A stretch of DNA of 64,000 nucleotides. It comes from Tolypocladium sp. Sup5 PDA-1. Lineage: Eukaryota; Ascomycota; Sordariomycetes; Hypocreales; Ophiocordycipitaceae. A program made the position numbers and the translations under genes. The DNA is taken from contig JPHH03000004.1 in NCBI GenBank assembly GCA_000750105.3, forward strand, positions 62,001-126,000, read 5' to 3'. Shown here in pieces: positions 44,901 to 55,994 of the stretch; the first letter of the stretch is position 1; each line of letters starts with the position of its first letter. The notes under the pieces are model-generated. The model had not been told where the DNA came from. It worked only from the letters and a program-made list of their open reading frames with translations, and ran no database searches.

Positions 44901-47900
44901 TATTGGTTAGCCGTGATGACAGACCAGAGTCTTTCCTACTGTTGGTAGGTATCGTAGTGCTAGAGTTTGTCCCCTGCGACGTTGCCCTCGAAACAACCGA
45001 CGTCTTGCGTCCGCCCTTTCCATAGACAGACACTACGGAGCTCTTCCGATCCGCACCAGCTTGAATGGGAGACGGGCCGACGCTGAGTAAAGTGCTGGAA
45101 GCTTGGCTCGGCCTCCTGTCGTCGTTCAGGTCTTCGGAGCTTGGGGAATTAGATGGCAGCGTGCTCAGTGGTAAAGCCTTGCCATTCTGCACTGGAGGCG
45201 GCCCTGGCATCTCTTCTCCGGGAACTCGAGGAGGTCTGGATGCTGGCTTGGGGAAAATTTCGAGGACATTCGAGGAGGCGTTGAACGTCTCGAGCTTGTT
45301 CGCCCACCAAATCTCCATGGGAAGCTTCGAAATGTTATTCCCGCGAACGTCCAGGACCCGCAACTCCGTGAGGCACCCGATCTGAGGTGGCAGCTCGCCC
45401 ACCGAGTTGTTCGCGATGCTGAAGTGCTCCAGTCTGCTCAGAGCTCCTATCTGCTGCGGCAGGGAGACGAAGTAGTTCTTGTCCAACACGAGCCGCTCGA
45501 GGTTCGTCATGTGTGCGAAGGCGGAGTCGATGCTTGCCAGCTGAGCGTGCGATAGGTTCAAGGTCTTCAAAGTCGGGGCTGGCTCGATGATCTCGAACTT
45601 GTTCAGGGGGTTTGAATTCAGCTTCAGCTGGCGAATCCGTTCAAATTTACCAACGAACGAGGATATGTGGTTGTGGGCGGCATACAGGACCTCCAACTTA
45701 GGGAGCTCCGATATGATGTCGATGCTCGTCATGGAATTGTACTTGATGTCGAGCTCGCGCAAGCTGATGAGTTGGCGGAAGCCCTCGGGCACTTCGCCTG
45801 CAAGCCGATTGTTCGTGATGAGGAGCTTTTCCAGGTTCTTCAAGCTTCCAATCTCGTCCGGGAGACTTGCAATGGTGTTGAAGCTAAGATCCAAATCAAC
45901 CAGGCTTGACAATTCGCACAGGAAAGGAGGAAACCGGTCCAGGAAGTTTGACGATATGTTCAACGTCCGCAGGGCCTGGTATGCTCCAAAGTAAGGTGGG
46001 AGGTGCGTCAGCCGGTTGTTGGCCAGATTCATCTTCAGCAGTCCCGTGAGAGTGCTGATCTCGGCATGCTCCAGCTGCTCCAATCTGTTGTTGGAGACGT
46101 CCAGGTATGTGAGCTTCCCTGCCCGCCCCAAGCTGAGGGGCAGCTTTCGTGCTTCATTATTATTAAACTTGATGTCTCGAAGGTGCTTGCAGGACTGTAT
46201 AAAGTCCCGTGGTACATCCAAGGAAAGATTTCTCGAAAGGTTGAGCGAAATGATGTCCGAGGCCTTCAAATAGAGGGATATAGGGATGGTGACCAGGTTG
46301 CGTCCTGAAAGATCGACGTAGTTCAGCTTCTGGGAGCGCGAGATGCCCAGGTCAGTCGTCTTTGCGTGGAAGTCGCTTTCCCTGGCAGACAAGAACATGA
46401 ATCGACAGAGGTAGCCGTTGTCTTCGCGTCCAAGTTCCTCGATCCTGTCCTTTTCTTCGTATCCGACCTGCTGCAACAGTCGCTTCTGCATTAGCAGCGG
46501 GCGCTCTTGGGGCGTCAGTACCCGAATGAGGTCGTGCTTCTTCATGATGATGTGGTAGTTCTCCAATCCGTCGACAACGTAGGTCTTCTTCACAACCTGG
46601 GATATGACGTCGGTGACACTGGAGTCGAGGGCCATGGTGTGCGTTGAGAAGGTTCCATCAGACCGGAAGATACGAATGAAGTAAGGCGTCAGTTTTTCCT
46701 CGGGTCGCGGCGGGCTTCCAACCTCGTCCACATCGGTAGTATCGCCGGACCTCTCTTCCGTGCCGCGGCGAACGGCCCAGCTGTCGGGTGCATCCCAGCC
46801 CCCCTTGGGCCCCTCGACAGTCGACTCTTTGCGTTCGCCATCGATGGTGTTGACAAAGGAGGTGTCCATGGGCGTCAGCGGCGGGGGCTTGGTCAGAATT
46901 CCTTCCATGTCGTTGAGGTTGGTGTCGAGGTGGTAGACATGCCCTGGGTCGTTCCGATCGGTAGGGCCGATGGTCTCTTCGGTGTAGTCATGGATGCGGT
47001 TCGGCCGGCTCTTCTTGGCAAAGGGGAACTTGTTGTTGAAGGTCTGCGCGCGATGCGCCGCACTCCGGGGATCCTGCGTATCGCTGAGGTCTGAAGCACT
47101 AGGCCAGTACCCAGGGAACGGCGATGGCGACATGTCGGGTCGCGAGAACTCGCCCTTGGAGGGCTTGGGTTGCAAAGACCTGGTCGACTGGGGCAATTCG
47201 CGCAGTCTTGACGTGTTGGCGTCGTCCTTGTCCTTGTGCCGCCGGAGGCGTCCGAGAAGCCCCCTCTTCCCGTGGTGAACGGGCGACGTCTGTCCGTCGG
47301 CGTGGCCGGATTTGGGGCCATGAGGCGGTCCGCTGGCGGTGCTGGGCGTCGGGCTCTGCCCTCTGGATCTTTGGGCATGCATCGCCGCCGAAGGTCCGCG
47401 GTCCCGAGAATTCTGCATCGACTCTTCTCTGCTCACGGACGGTCTCAGTGACCTCGGATCGTCATTGCTCTTATTATGGCGGTGATGGTGCCCCGGCAGA
47501 TGTACCATGGAATGTCCGGATCGCGCAGACGAGGAGGTTTTCGGGGGGGCTTGGGACGATGAGCCTTCGGTTACGTATCGCTCGCGATCGGGCCCGGTCA
47601 TGACATCCCTGACGGGCGCCTCTCCGTATCGTGCAATGTCCTGGGGAAAGTCAAAGTTAGGCTCTGTCCTACCGCAGCAAGCGAGCGAGCGAGCTCGGCC
47701 GGGCCGGAGCAACCAAGGCCATGCCATAGCAGCCAGAGCCATCGCATCCGGCACGCACTTGAGTGCGCGGATCGGACAGCAGGAGCAGGCATGCGATGAG
47801 AGGAAAGGGGGCGGAGGGGGAGGGGGATGGGGAGACGTACGGTGTTGTCCTGGTACAGGAAAGGCACAACCTCTGGCGCGGGCACGGGGGTTCTTGGCCG

Positions 47901-48828
47901 CGATGACGAGGGCGAGGCGTCCCTGGGGTCCGTGGCATTGGAGTAGTTGCGATCGCGGTGCGAGGGGCGGGTGTGGCTGTAGGATCGCGAGCGCTGGTCC
48001 TTGCCGGCGATGGAGGTGGGCAGGCTGCTCTCGGAGCTGTCGCGACCAGGAAACTCCTCGCCAAAGAAGCCCTGGAGCTTACGGAAGCCGCCGCGAGTGG
48101 CGCTAGTTTTCGAGCCCTGGCTGCTGGCCGTTGTGGTGACACTAGCAGCCGAAGGTCGCCTTCCGTCGGTGTTGAAAAAGGCCGCGTCTGGGGACTCCTG
48201 GGCGCCAGACGGGGCCGGACCGGGTCGAGCTCCACCGGATGGCAGGCCCGGGGAGAACTGCGAGGCGACGGACAGGCTGTCGCTCGAGTCGTTGTAGAAG
48301 CTCGTGGGCAGCGTCCTGGATGAGGAGCTCGGGGGCACGCTCGGCGACATCCAGGGCGCGATGTGGGAGCCGGCCATGGAGACGCCGCCGCCGCCGCCGC
48401 CGGGGGGGGCGTTGCGGGCGCTCTCGAGGACGGAGAGGTCGCGGCGGTAGGTGCCGAGGTCGCTCAGGCGGCGGTCGGGGACGGAGACGGCGCTGGAGGT
48501 GGTGGACGAGGGCGAGAGCGCGCCGCGGGTGGCGCCGGTCGTGGACGTTGGCGAGACCTGAGCATCGTCCTTGGAGGCTCTGATGACGTGAATAGGTACA
48601 CGGTTAGCTGGCGGCAGCGAGACGACGACTGACACTCGCTGGAACGCACCTTGAGCGCTGGGCGTCGTCGGTGCTGATGCGCATGCTGGAGCCGCGGCGC
48701 GCGCCCGAGGCAGAGGCGGGCGTCGACGGCGAGGGCCTCACGGTGGCGGACGAACGAGTGCTGCTGGTGCTGTGGCTCGCGCTCGTGAGGGAGCTGAAGC
48801 GGGCGGCGGCGGCCTCATTCTCCGACAT
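41965..48828 (-). CDS. CYR1: Adenylate cyclase (RA - LRR - PP2C-like - class III cyclase)
   Basis: Four exons (48650-48828, 47841-48579, 42298-47640, 41965-42246, complement) give 2180 residues. Seen, approximate residues: a disordered Ser/Pro/Arg-rich N-terminus to 610; a Ras-associating domain at 620-720 (LTPYFIRIFRSDGTFSTHTM); leucine-rich repeats at 740-1360, split by a Ser-rich insertion; a PP2C-like domain at 1430-1700; the cyclase catalytic domain at 1765-1925 (NVSIVFTDIKNSTTLWE, YEVKTEGDAFM, MGIHFGDCV); and a C-terminal helix with an acidic Glu/Asp tail. Known: fungal cyclases of this type make cAMP under control of Ras or G-alpha and the Cap protein, driving PKA in growth, conidiation and infection. 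The last intron lies in phase before TCVSTLAMRHLAMGGG. The N-terminal introns (70 and 200 nt) are less certain than the core. Confidence 0.95.
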
Positions 48829-49160
48829 GTTCACCAGGCCGTCGTCGTAGCGCTACGAGCGCTGGGCCATGTCACGCGGGAGGGGTCGAAGTCGATGTCG
48901 GTGTCGGCGGATGGATGCGCATTCGTGTCATGTCCTCGCGGTCGTGCGCACGCTTGAGCAGAGGCAAGGGCGGCGGACGATGCCGAATGATCGCGGTGAG
49001 GGCGGTGGTGGTGGCGATGGGGTCTTGGAGGTCTGGTCTGGTTTGGTTCGGTAGGGTTGGGTAGAGATTGTCAGTCGGCGGCCTGGATCGTCGACGGCGA
49101 CGCTGGAAGAGTCGAGACGATGCAATCCGCCCGGCCGGTTCAACGCAGTGCCGGCGTGGT

Positions 49161-49186
49161 TGATTGGTTGGTTGGTTGGTTGGTCG
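49161..49186. repeat. GGTT tetranucleotide microsatellite
   Basis: About five TTGG/GGTT units, in the distal 5' region of the adenylate cyclase gene. Confidence 0.85.
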
Positions 49187-50798
49187 CAGCTCGTTGGAGG
49201 CAATGGGACGGTGGTCTGGACGGATGCTGGAGGCGAGGCGAGGCGAGGCGCTTCGCTTCGGTACCACTGACTTACCATCCACCATCCATGGCCTTGGATC
49301 CTCCTCTGCGCGCAGCACACACAGCCCATCACTAATAGCTGCTGCACCGCGCTGCAGCCCCGGGCCGAATTACGGATGGAGCAGCACACGGCAACTCACT
49401 CCTCACCCTTGTTGGCAAGCCACCGCACCCACGGCCATCCATCCCTCCATCTCGCTGCAAAAGGCAAAAGTCGGAGTGAGTGGCACGGATGCTGCCGCCT
49501 GGAGGCTCCTGTCGACGGCGCATCATCATCATCTACTTCTGCTCCTCTGGCCTGACCGCAACCGAGATCTCAAGCTGCGTCTGCCTAACAGACTATACAG
49601 ACGACATCTGCATAGATGCTGCACCTACGGTCGGTCGCCCGTCACTGCCCGTCCCATGTGTGATGGATAGGACGGGCCACGGGTGAACACGGCAGTGCGC
49701 AGTGCCCAGGCCGCGAAGCGATCACCGCCCTCTCGTCCCATCCAGGCACCGAGCAGACGGAACCCGGGACGCGGAGGGGGCCGGGGCGTCAAAAAGAAAA
49801 AGAGGCTTCTATCAATATTGCCTATGCGCTGTCGTTTGCAGCAGCCATCACGGGTGGCCGCCGCCAGAGCTCGGTCCGCCTCGCCCACGAGTTAGCCTAA
49901 GCGCCCGACCTGCAACATGCAACAGCGCAGCCTCTCGCGGGGCTTGATTCACAGTGGCAGAGTAATACCTACTCTGCATCTTGAGCAGAAGCCTCAAACG
50001 GCCGTCTTACCGTCAGACAGGGCACGTCTCAGGCCGCCCAACAAACTCTCTTTGGCCGTGAGCCGCAACAAGCCACGACACCATCACTCCTGGAGTTCTG
50101 ATCCGGTGGGTTGCGCAAAGACCGGCAGCCGTTTCGCTTGAACAGAAAAGAAAAGCAAAACGTCGGAACGCTGCCCCAGTGCGGCGGTGGCCTCGGGCGA
50201 TCTGTGCCCCCCATGTCTCTCCGTGATCCATTATTGCATCCTCATCCGTCCTTCCGGGCCGTGCTGCTCAGCCGCTGCCCGCTGCCCTGCTCATCTCGAG
50301 GGCACGGCTCCCTGCGCGGCATTTGCGTGGCATTTCCCCTGCAGGTTCCCAAACCTTCCCGCACCTTAATTCCATCAAAAGCAGAGACAGGCGCGCATCA
50401 CTGACTCACTGAGACTTGACAAGTCGGCTTCTTGAGCGCTCGAGGCAAGACGCGTCGTGTACATGTACTCCGTATATGAGGTGTTATTCGGTTGACCACT
50501 TCGTTGAGGAGCACCTTGTTGATGCATTGCCTAACCTACCCACTAATAATAATAGGTAGCAGCATCTCGGCATGGCACGAGCAGCGTCTCCTTCAGCAGG
50601 CCGCGCAAGTCGTGATTGTCATCAACTACACCACTTCCAGAGTGTTAATTTCCGCTTCGGCGCTGCTACCGCGACGGAAATGCCATGTGAACCACCTTAT
50701 TCTTAACTATAAATCATGTCACCAGCCAATGTCTCACTCTCAGGGCTCATCGAGACCACGTCGTGGCGTATCCTCACGGTTGAGCTACAGGGTAGCCC

Positions 50799-50833
50799 TC
50801 ATCAACGTGCCTCATCAACGTGCCTCATCAACG
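50799..50833. repeat. 13-bp tandem repeat, about 2.7 copies
   Basis: CATCAACGTGCCT repeats nearly exactly, in the upstream region of the alpha-glucosidase gene. Confidence 0.75.
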
Positions 50834-51053
50834 CCGAACAATCTCCCGCGCATCTCGGACCGACATCTCACTGCTGCCAGCACCCACCAGCCCAATTGGC
50901 GCGCATGGCCAGGAGAACTGGACCCGAAGCCCAGTAATATGACGTTAAAGCCTCCGTGTTGCAGCAGACATGCCCCGCGAGCCCCGCTGGCCGGGGAATT
51001 ACCATTTTGAGATGGTGCCTCTGCATTGCTGTCATGAGCTCTGGGCATGATGG

Positions 51054-51062
51054 TATATATAT
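51054..51062 (+). promoter_or_regulatory. TATA-like element of the alpha-glucosidase gene
   Basis: A run of alternating T and A (TATATATAT) about 110 bp before the ATG, at a plausible distance for a TATA box plus a short leader. Two CCGGGG sites, matching the SYGGRG consensus of the carbon-repressor CreA, are nearby, but such hexamers are common by chance. Confidence 0.4.
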
Positions 51063-51170
51063 CGTAAAACCGGGGAGGGAAGATCCCCTCTCTCTGTAGA
51101 CCCGTTTGCTTCCCTTCACTGCACGTTTATGAGAATTGTAACGTTTATTTATTGGGCATAAACAGCAATC

Positions 51171-53064
51171 ATGGGCTCCGTAGTTCAGCAACCCGGCACA
51201 TGGTGGAAGGAGAGCTCTGTATATCAGATATACCCGGCATCCTTTCAAGACTCAACCGGCTCCGGCGTCGGCGACCTGAAGGGCATCATCTCCCGCGTCG
51301 ACTACCTCGAGAACCTGGGCGTCGATATAGTATGGCTGTCGCCCATATTCAAGAGCCCCCAGGTTGACATGGTAAGCACCCCCTGTCTGCCTTTATCTCA
51401 GTCACTCGGCATGGGCTCACCAGAAGTCACACCTCAGGGCTATGATATCAGTGATTACAGGGCCATCGATCCCCCGTATGGCGACATCACGGATGTTGAT
51501 GTGCTGCGAGACAAGCTCCATGAGCGCGGCATGAAGCTGGTGCTCGACCTCGTTATGAACCACACGAGCGACCAGCACGACTGGTTCAAGCAGTCAAGAA
51601 GCTCCAAGGACAACCCCTTCCGCGACTGGTACATCTGGAAGCCGCCCCGGTACGACGCCCAGGGGAACCGCCAGCCCCCGAACAACTGGGAGAGCCACTT
51701 CCAGGGCAGCGCCTGGGAGTACGACGCCGCCACCGACGAGTACTACCTCCACCTCTTCTGCCGGGAGCAGCCGGACCTCAACTGGGAGAACCCGGCCGTG
51801 CGCAGGGCTGCCCACGACGTGATGCGCTTCTGGCTGGACCGCGGCGCCGACGGCTTCCGCATCGACGTCATCAACTTCATCAGCAAGGACCAGGCATTCC
51901 CGGACTCGGATCAGCCCGTGCTCAAGGGCCACGAGTTCTACGCCTGCGGACCGCGACTGCACGAGTACCTCAGGGAGCTCGGCGCCATCTTGAAGGAGTA
52001 CGACGCCTTTAGCGTGGGCGAGATGCCGTGCGTTCATGATACGGACGAGTTGATCAAGGCCGTCGGCGCGGACCGCGGCGAACTGAGCATGATCTTTCAC
52101 TTTGAGCTGTTGGTGACCCCCTATTTCCATCAGCAGACGCGGGTATTAACCAGAGACTCAGGATGGACCTTGACCACGGCCCGCAGGGCAAGTTCTCAGC
52201 CAAGACTTGGCCCTTGTCAGAGCTCAAAACCACGGTCAACAAGTGGCAGCGGTTGATGTACGACAGAAACGGCTGGAACGCGCTCTACCTGGAGAACCAC
52301 GACCAGCCGCGCTCCGTGAGCCGGTTCGCCAAGGACGACCCCGAGCACCGCGCCGTGAGCGCGAAGCTCATGGCTGTCTTCCTCGGCTTCCAGGCCGGCA
52401 CGCCGTTCATCTACCAGGGCCAGGAGATCGGCATGACCAACGTACCGAAAGACTGGCCCATGGACGAGTACAAGGACGTCGACTGCCTCAACCACAGGAA
52501 GTAAGTCCAAGTCTTCCCAACCGCCTCGAACCGTACTGACAAACCAACCCCCTGTCTCAAAGCCTATACAAAGACTCCGCCGATGAAGACACCAAGACCA
52601 AGCTCAAAGCCGAGTACCAGAAGAAATCCCGCGACAACGCCCGCACGCCGATGCAGTGGGACGCCAGCCCACACGCCGGCTTCACCACCAGCGGCAGCCC
52701 CTGGATGCGCGTCAACGACAACTACGCGCAGGTCAACGCCGCGGCGCAGACGTCCGACCCGCACTCCGTGTACCACACCTGGCGGCGCGTGCTCGAGCGG
52801 CGCAAGGCGTACAGGGACATCTTCGTGTACGGCGACTTTGAGCTGCTGGACGAGGAAAACGACAAGGTGTTTGCGTATAAGCGAACGGCGGGCAGCGGGG
52901 AGGCTGCGCTGGTGGTCTGCAACTTCTCGGGCGAGAGTGTGGCGTGGCCGTGGGAGGGCAAGGCTCGGGAGGTCTTGGTCAGTCCGGCCGGGAAGACGTT
53001 TGAGGATGTAAATGGCGGAGAGGTTCGACTGGGACCTTGCGAGGCGGTCGCTCTGCTTCTCTAA
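51171..53064 (+). CDS. GH13 alpha-glucosidase (maltase / oligo-1,6-glucosidase type)
   Basis: Four exons (51171-51371, 51438-52108, 52162-52500, 52563-53064) give 570 residues. Seen: WWKESSVYQIYPASFQDS at the start; DLVMNHTSDQHDWF (GH13 region I); DGFRIDVINF with nucleophile Asp210; VGEMP with acid/base Glu262; ENHDQPRSVSRF with Asp338; and GTPFIYQGQEIGMTN. The C-terminal beta domain includes KVFAYKR. Known: these intracellular enzymes split terminal alpha-glucose from maltose or isomaltose. There is no signal peptide, so it probably acts on imported sugars. The first intron is 66 nt and in frame, so an unspliced reading stays open but inserts 22 residues before GYDISDY. The second intron uses a GTTGGT donor, as the last RPB7 intron does. 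Confidence 0.95.
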
Positions 53065-53267
53065 GACAGTGATACGCAACAGAATCTCACCATGAACCGG
53101 GTTGGTACTTATGACATGTTGCTCGTTACGAACCAACACGGTAAACAGCCAACGCTGTACGGATAGCTACCATCTTCTCCAGCAGTAGCAACATCAAACT
53201 CCAAACATGCCCGCGCTACCTGATGCAATCATCCATCCCTGACGTCTAACGTGACATGCCACTTCAC

Positions 53268-55272
53268 TCACACCTCTTCATGAACCATCTCGCCCAGTGC
53301 CTTGCTCTCCTCCATAATGTCTCTCGCTTCGTCGTCAGAAACCCCCATGTCGTCCTTGATCAGCTGCACAGCTAGTTCCGCCACCAGGACAGATTGGATG
53401 AAGGCCGCAGATCCTCGCCCAGCAATGACGCGGTCGTCCACCGCCTTCTCCTTTAGCAAGTTGCCAAACTCGATGACAAGGTAGTCGCACATTAGGTTGA
53501 AGCCGCGGGGACCATAGTACCCCGGGTTCAGGTTGTCCTCCTTCTTCATGGACCTCGCTTGCCCTGACTGGATCTTCTCTCCCAGGATGCTCCGGAAATG
53601 CGAGGACTTGCCGTTCACAATGTCCAGCAGGAGGGTGTGGTGCTCCGCAAATCGCTTGTCCAGGTCCTGCCAATCCACTTCGGGATAGCCGTTTGCCTGC
53701 CATGTTTCCACGGCTGTCCGTTTCCTGTGTATCAGGCAGAATCTCGTTTGCTGCCTCACGTTCATCCGCTTGCCCTTGGAGGACTCATCAAGGAGCTCCT
53801 TGTCGACAGGCTCTCCGCACCATGGACATACCGTCGCGGCCGCTGCAGGCTCTTCACCTACGCCGATAACTTCAACGTCTGATTGACGGCCATCACTCTC
53901 GGCGTCTGACAGAATGCCGGACAGCTCAACGCCAGGCTGGTCATTGCCGTCGCCTGTGCGGCGCGCAAGCTCGGAAATCTGAGCGGGCAATTTGAAAACG
54001 GCTGGGGGAGGCGACGGGGCCCTGGGGGGCTCGATTGGTTTCTCCTTTGTCCGGAGATTCGGAGGCTTTATACGAGGGCCTTTGCCCTTGAAGCCTCTCG
54101 TGTTGAGGATTGACTTCGCTTCCGGTGACGAGATGCCATCTTTGTGGTCCTTCAGTACGAGTTTGCCCGACGGGCCCTCGGGCGGTGACGAAGGAGCCGA
54201 GCCATTGGGAAATCGTAGCTTGCTCGACTCGGACTTCTCTGGGCTGTCAAAGGGGTCTGGGATCTTTAATATCGATTTGGATGTCGTAGCTGCTGCTGCG
54301 TCCTAGTTAGCCTCACACAGCCGATGCGTCATCGTATCGGACGTCCACACCTTTCTTCTCAGTCTCCCCCCTTGAGTTTGTCTTCTTCTTCCCGTACGTT
54401 GTCTTGGATGTTTTCCTCTTGGTGAAGCCGTGCTCGTCTGTTTGATGCCCCCCTGAGCTGGATGGAGTTTTGTATGCCGCTTTTCCCTGTCCATAAGTCG
54501 CCGGAGTCTTCTCATTCAGCCGACGCCGCTTGCTGCTAGCCGTTTGAGCGTTCCCAGACGGCTTTGTCTCTGATTCTAGAGACTCGATGCCGTCGCTCTT
54601 CCTCCTCATCCCCCGCGGGAGTTTGTTGGTCTCGGCCGCTTTATCAAAATTGGTCCGCTTGATGCTGGCTAGCGCTGCTCTCTCATCGCCCGAGCTGCCA
54701 GAGCTGTCGTGTATAGCATCGCGATGACGGTCTGATTCAGGGCCATTACTGGCAGCAGTCTGTCTCTTGGCGTTGGAAGACCCCAGTTGATTGTCGGTCA
54801 CTGCCTCGTTGCCCGCTTCTTCGCTGGAAACGGGAGGGCTGCCAAATGCCCTGGGAACCTTGAACTCTGGAGGTGGCGTGTTTCTATTTCTGTCCAGTGG
54901 TGGTCGTGGTGGTACGGCCCTGTTGCCCTCTTCCTCATGGCTAGATACGGGAAGGTTGTCGAATACCTTGGGAACCTTGATCTGCAGCGGGGGCATGGCG
55001 TCGTTGCCCTCTTCCTCATGGCTAAACGCGGGAAGGCCGTCGAATACCTTGGGAACCTTGATCTGCAGCGGTGGCACGGCGTCGTCGTCGGCGTTGGAAA
55101 TGGCTTGGTAATCGCCCGTCACGGCCTCATCCTTCTCTTCCTCGTCGCTGGACAAGGGAGGGCCGTCAAAGGCTTCTGCAACTTTGTTCGGTCGTGGCTT
55201 GTTTCCGACAATAGACAGCAGTTGCGCCGGCTTTTGACGGCGGTTCATGCCAACAATTCTTTCCCCGAACAT
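53268..55272 (-). CDS. RTC4: Rtc4-like protein (restriction of telomere capping 4)
   Basis: Two exons (54351-55272 and 53268-54295, complement) give 649 residues. Seen: MFGERIVGMNRRQKPAQLLS at the start; a long disordered acidic region with imperfect 27-residue repeats; a Lys-rich stretch (KRKTSKTTYGKKK); a CPWCGEPVD knuckle; and the C-terminal RTC4 domain of about 160 residues (RFCLIHRK, YPEVDWQDLDKR, GYYGPRGFNLMCDYL, SVLVAELAVQLIKDDMGV). Known: yeast Rtc4 was named from a genetic screen linked to telomere capping, and its molecular function is unclear. The acceptor is chosen among three successive CAGs by phase; the stronger upstream CTAG would shift the frame to an early stop. Confidence 0.87.
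54840..55083. repeat. 81-bp coding repeat in RTC4
   Basis: Two near-identical 81-bp units (55003-55083 and 54922-55002), with a more diverged copy to the left, encode the 27-residue repeat around KVPKVFDGLP and SHEEEGN. Confidence 0.85.
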
Positions 55273-55994
55273 GCTGTCCGCCTCAGCGCATATGCTATTG
55301 CGCTGAGCTCGTCCCCTGCAACGCCTACACGGGAGCTGATGCCGAGGCTGGCCGCTCTGGCAGCGCAGGAAGTGGGTGCCTTGGGTTGCGTGCGGTTGCC
55401 TCACATGCCGTGTCAAGCTTGGTCAACCGCAGCTGCAAAGCTGAGATTTGCCGGGAGCTGTGTGCTTCGCAGCCGAGAGCTGCCAGGCACGGTGAGGAAT
55501 AGCTGGACGTAGCTGTTGTAGACGATCGAAATGAGCCAGCTTTGCCGGACGTGAATTGCCCCCCGAGGACGTACGCCGCGCCAAGCAGCAAATGGACTGT
55601 CGACTTTGGGTGTGTTGGTTCGGATTCCTGAGGTGGACTTCAAACCAGTTCCGATTCAGTTCGGAATCAGTTCGCAACCGGTTCGCAACCGGTTGGCAAC
55701 CATGTCGAAGGAGTGGACGCGTTGAGAAGTCCAGGTATTACGCGCCAGGCCCACCTGCAGTCGGTGGGGGCTACATAAGACCCCACCAATGGACTGGACA
55801 GGGGCCCGAACCGCCTATGACAATGCAATGCCCCTGGGAGCCAGCCAGCTCGATGCTTCAACCTCCAATCCTGCGAGCTGGCGACGTCGTTTCACGGAGC
55901 TCTTCCTTCTTCATCGTTGGCACACAAACTGCATTGCAGCAACCCAAGCTGCGCCGCGCATTGTCGCGTCGATTGGGTTCCCTTTGCAGCAACG
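55273..55994. other. Divergent promoter between RTC4 and dynamitin
   Basis: A 722-bp region holding five tandem 11-bp units at 55646-55700. No gene is supported. Confidence 0.6.
55646..55700. repeat. Five tandem 11-bp units in a divergent promoter
   Basis: Units: CAGTTCCGATT, CAGTTCGGAAT, CAGTTCGCAAC, CGGTTCGCAAC, CGGTTGGCAAC. All share a GTT core at the same position, so the core recurs about once per DNA helical turn. Confidence 0.9.

Larger units (their letters stand above)
48829..51170. other. 2.3-kb divergent region between adenylate cyclase and alpha-glucosidase
   Basis: No gene is supported. It contains a (GGTT)n run at 49161-49186, a TACTCCGTA at 50466-50474 and three tandem GTGCCTCATCAAC-type units at about 50799-50833. 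A TATA-like sequence at 51054-51062 and two CCGGGG (CreA-type SYGGRG) sites at 50993-50998 and 51070-51075 lie before the alpha-glucosidase. Confidence 0.55.

Noticed and set aside
54302..54350. CTAG acceptor at 54303-54306 for the RTC4 intron
   Set aside because: Although it is a strong acceptor with a CTAAC branch site, it puts the following exon in a frame that soon stops; the nearby CAG restores the conserved frame.
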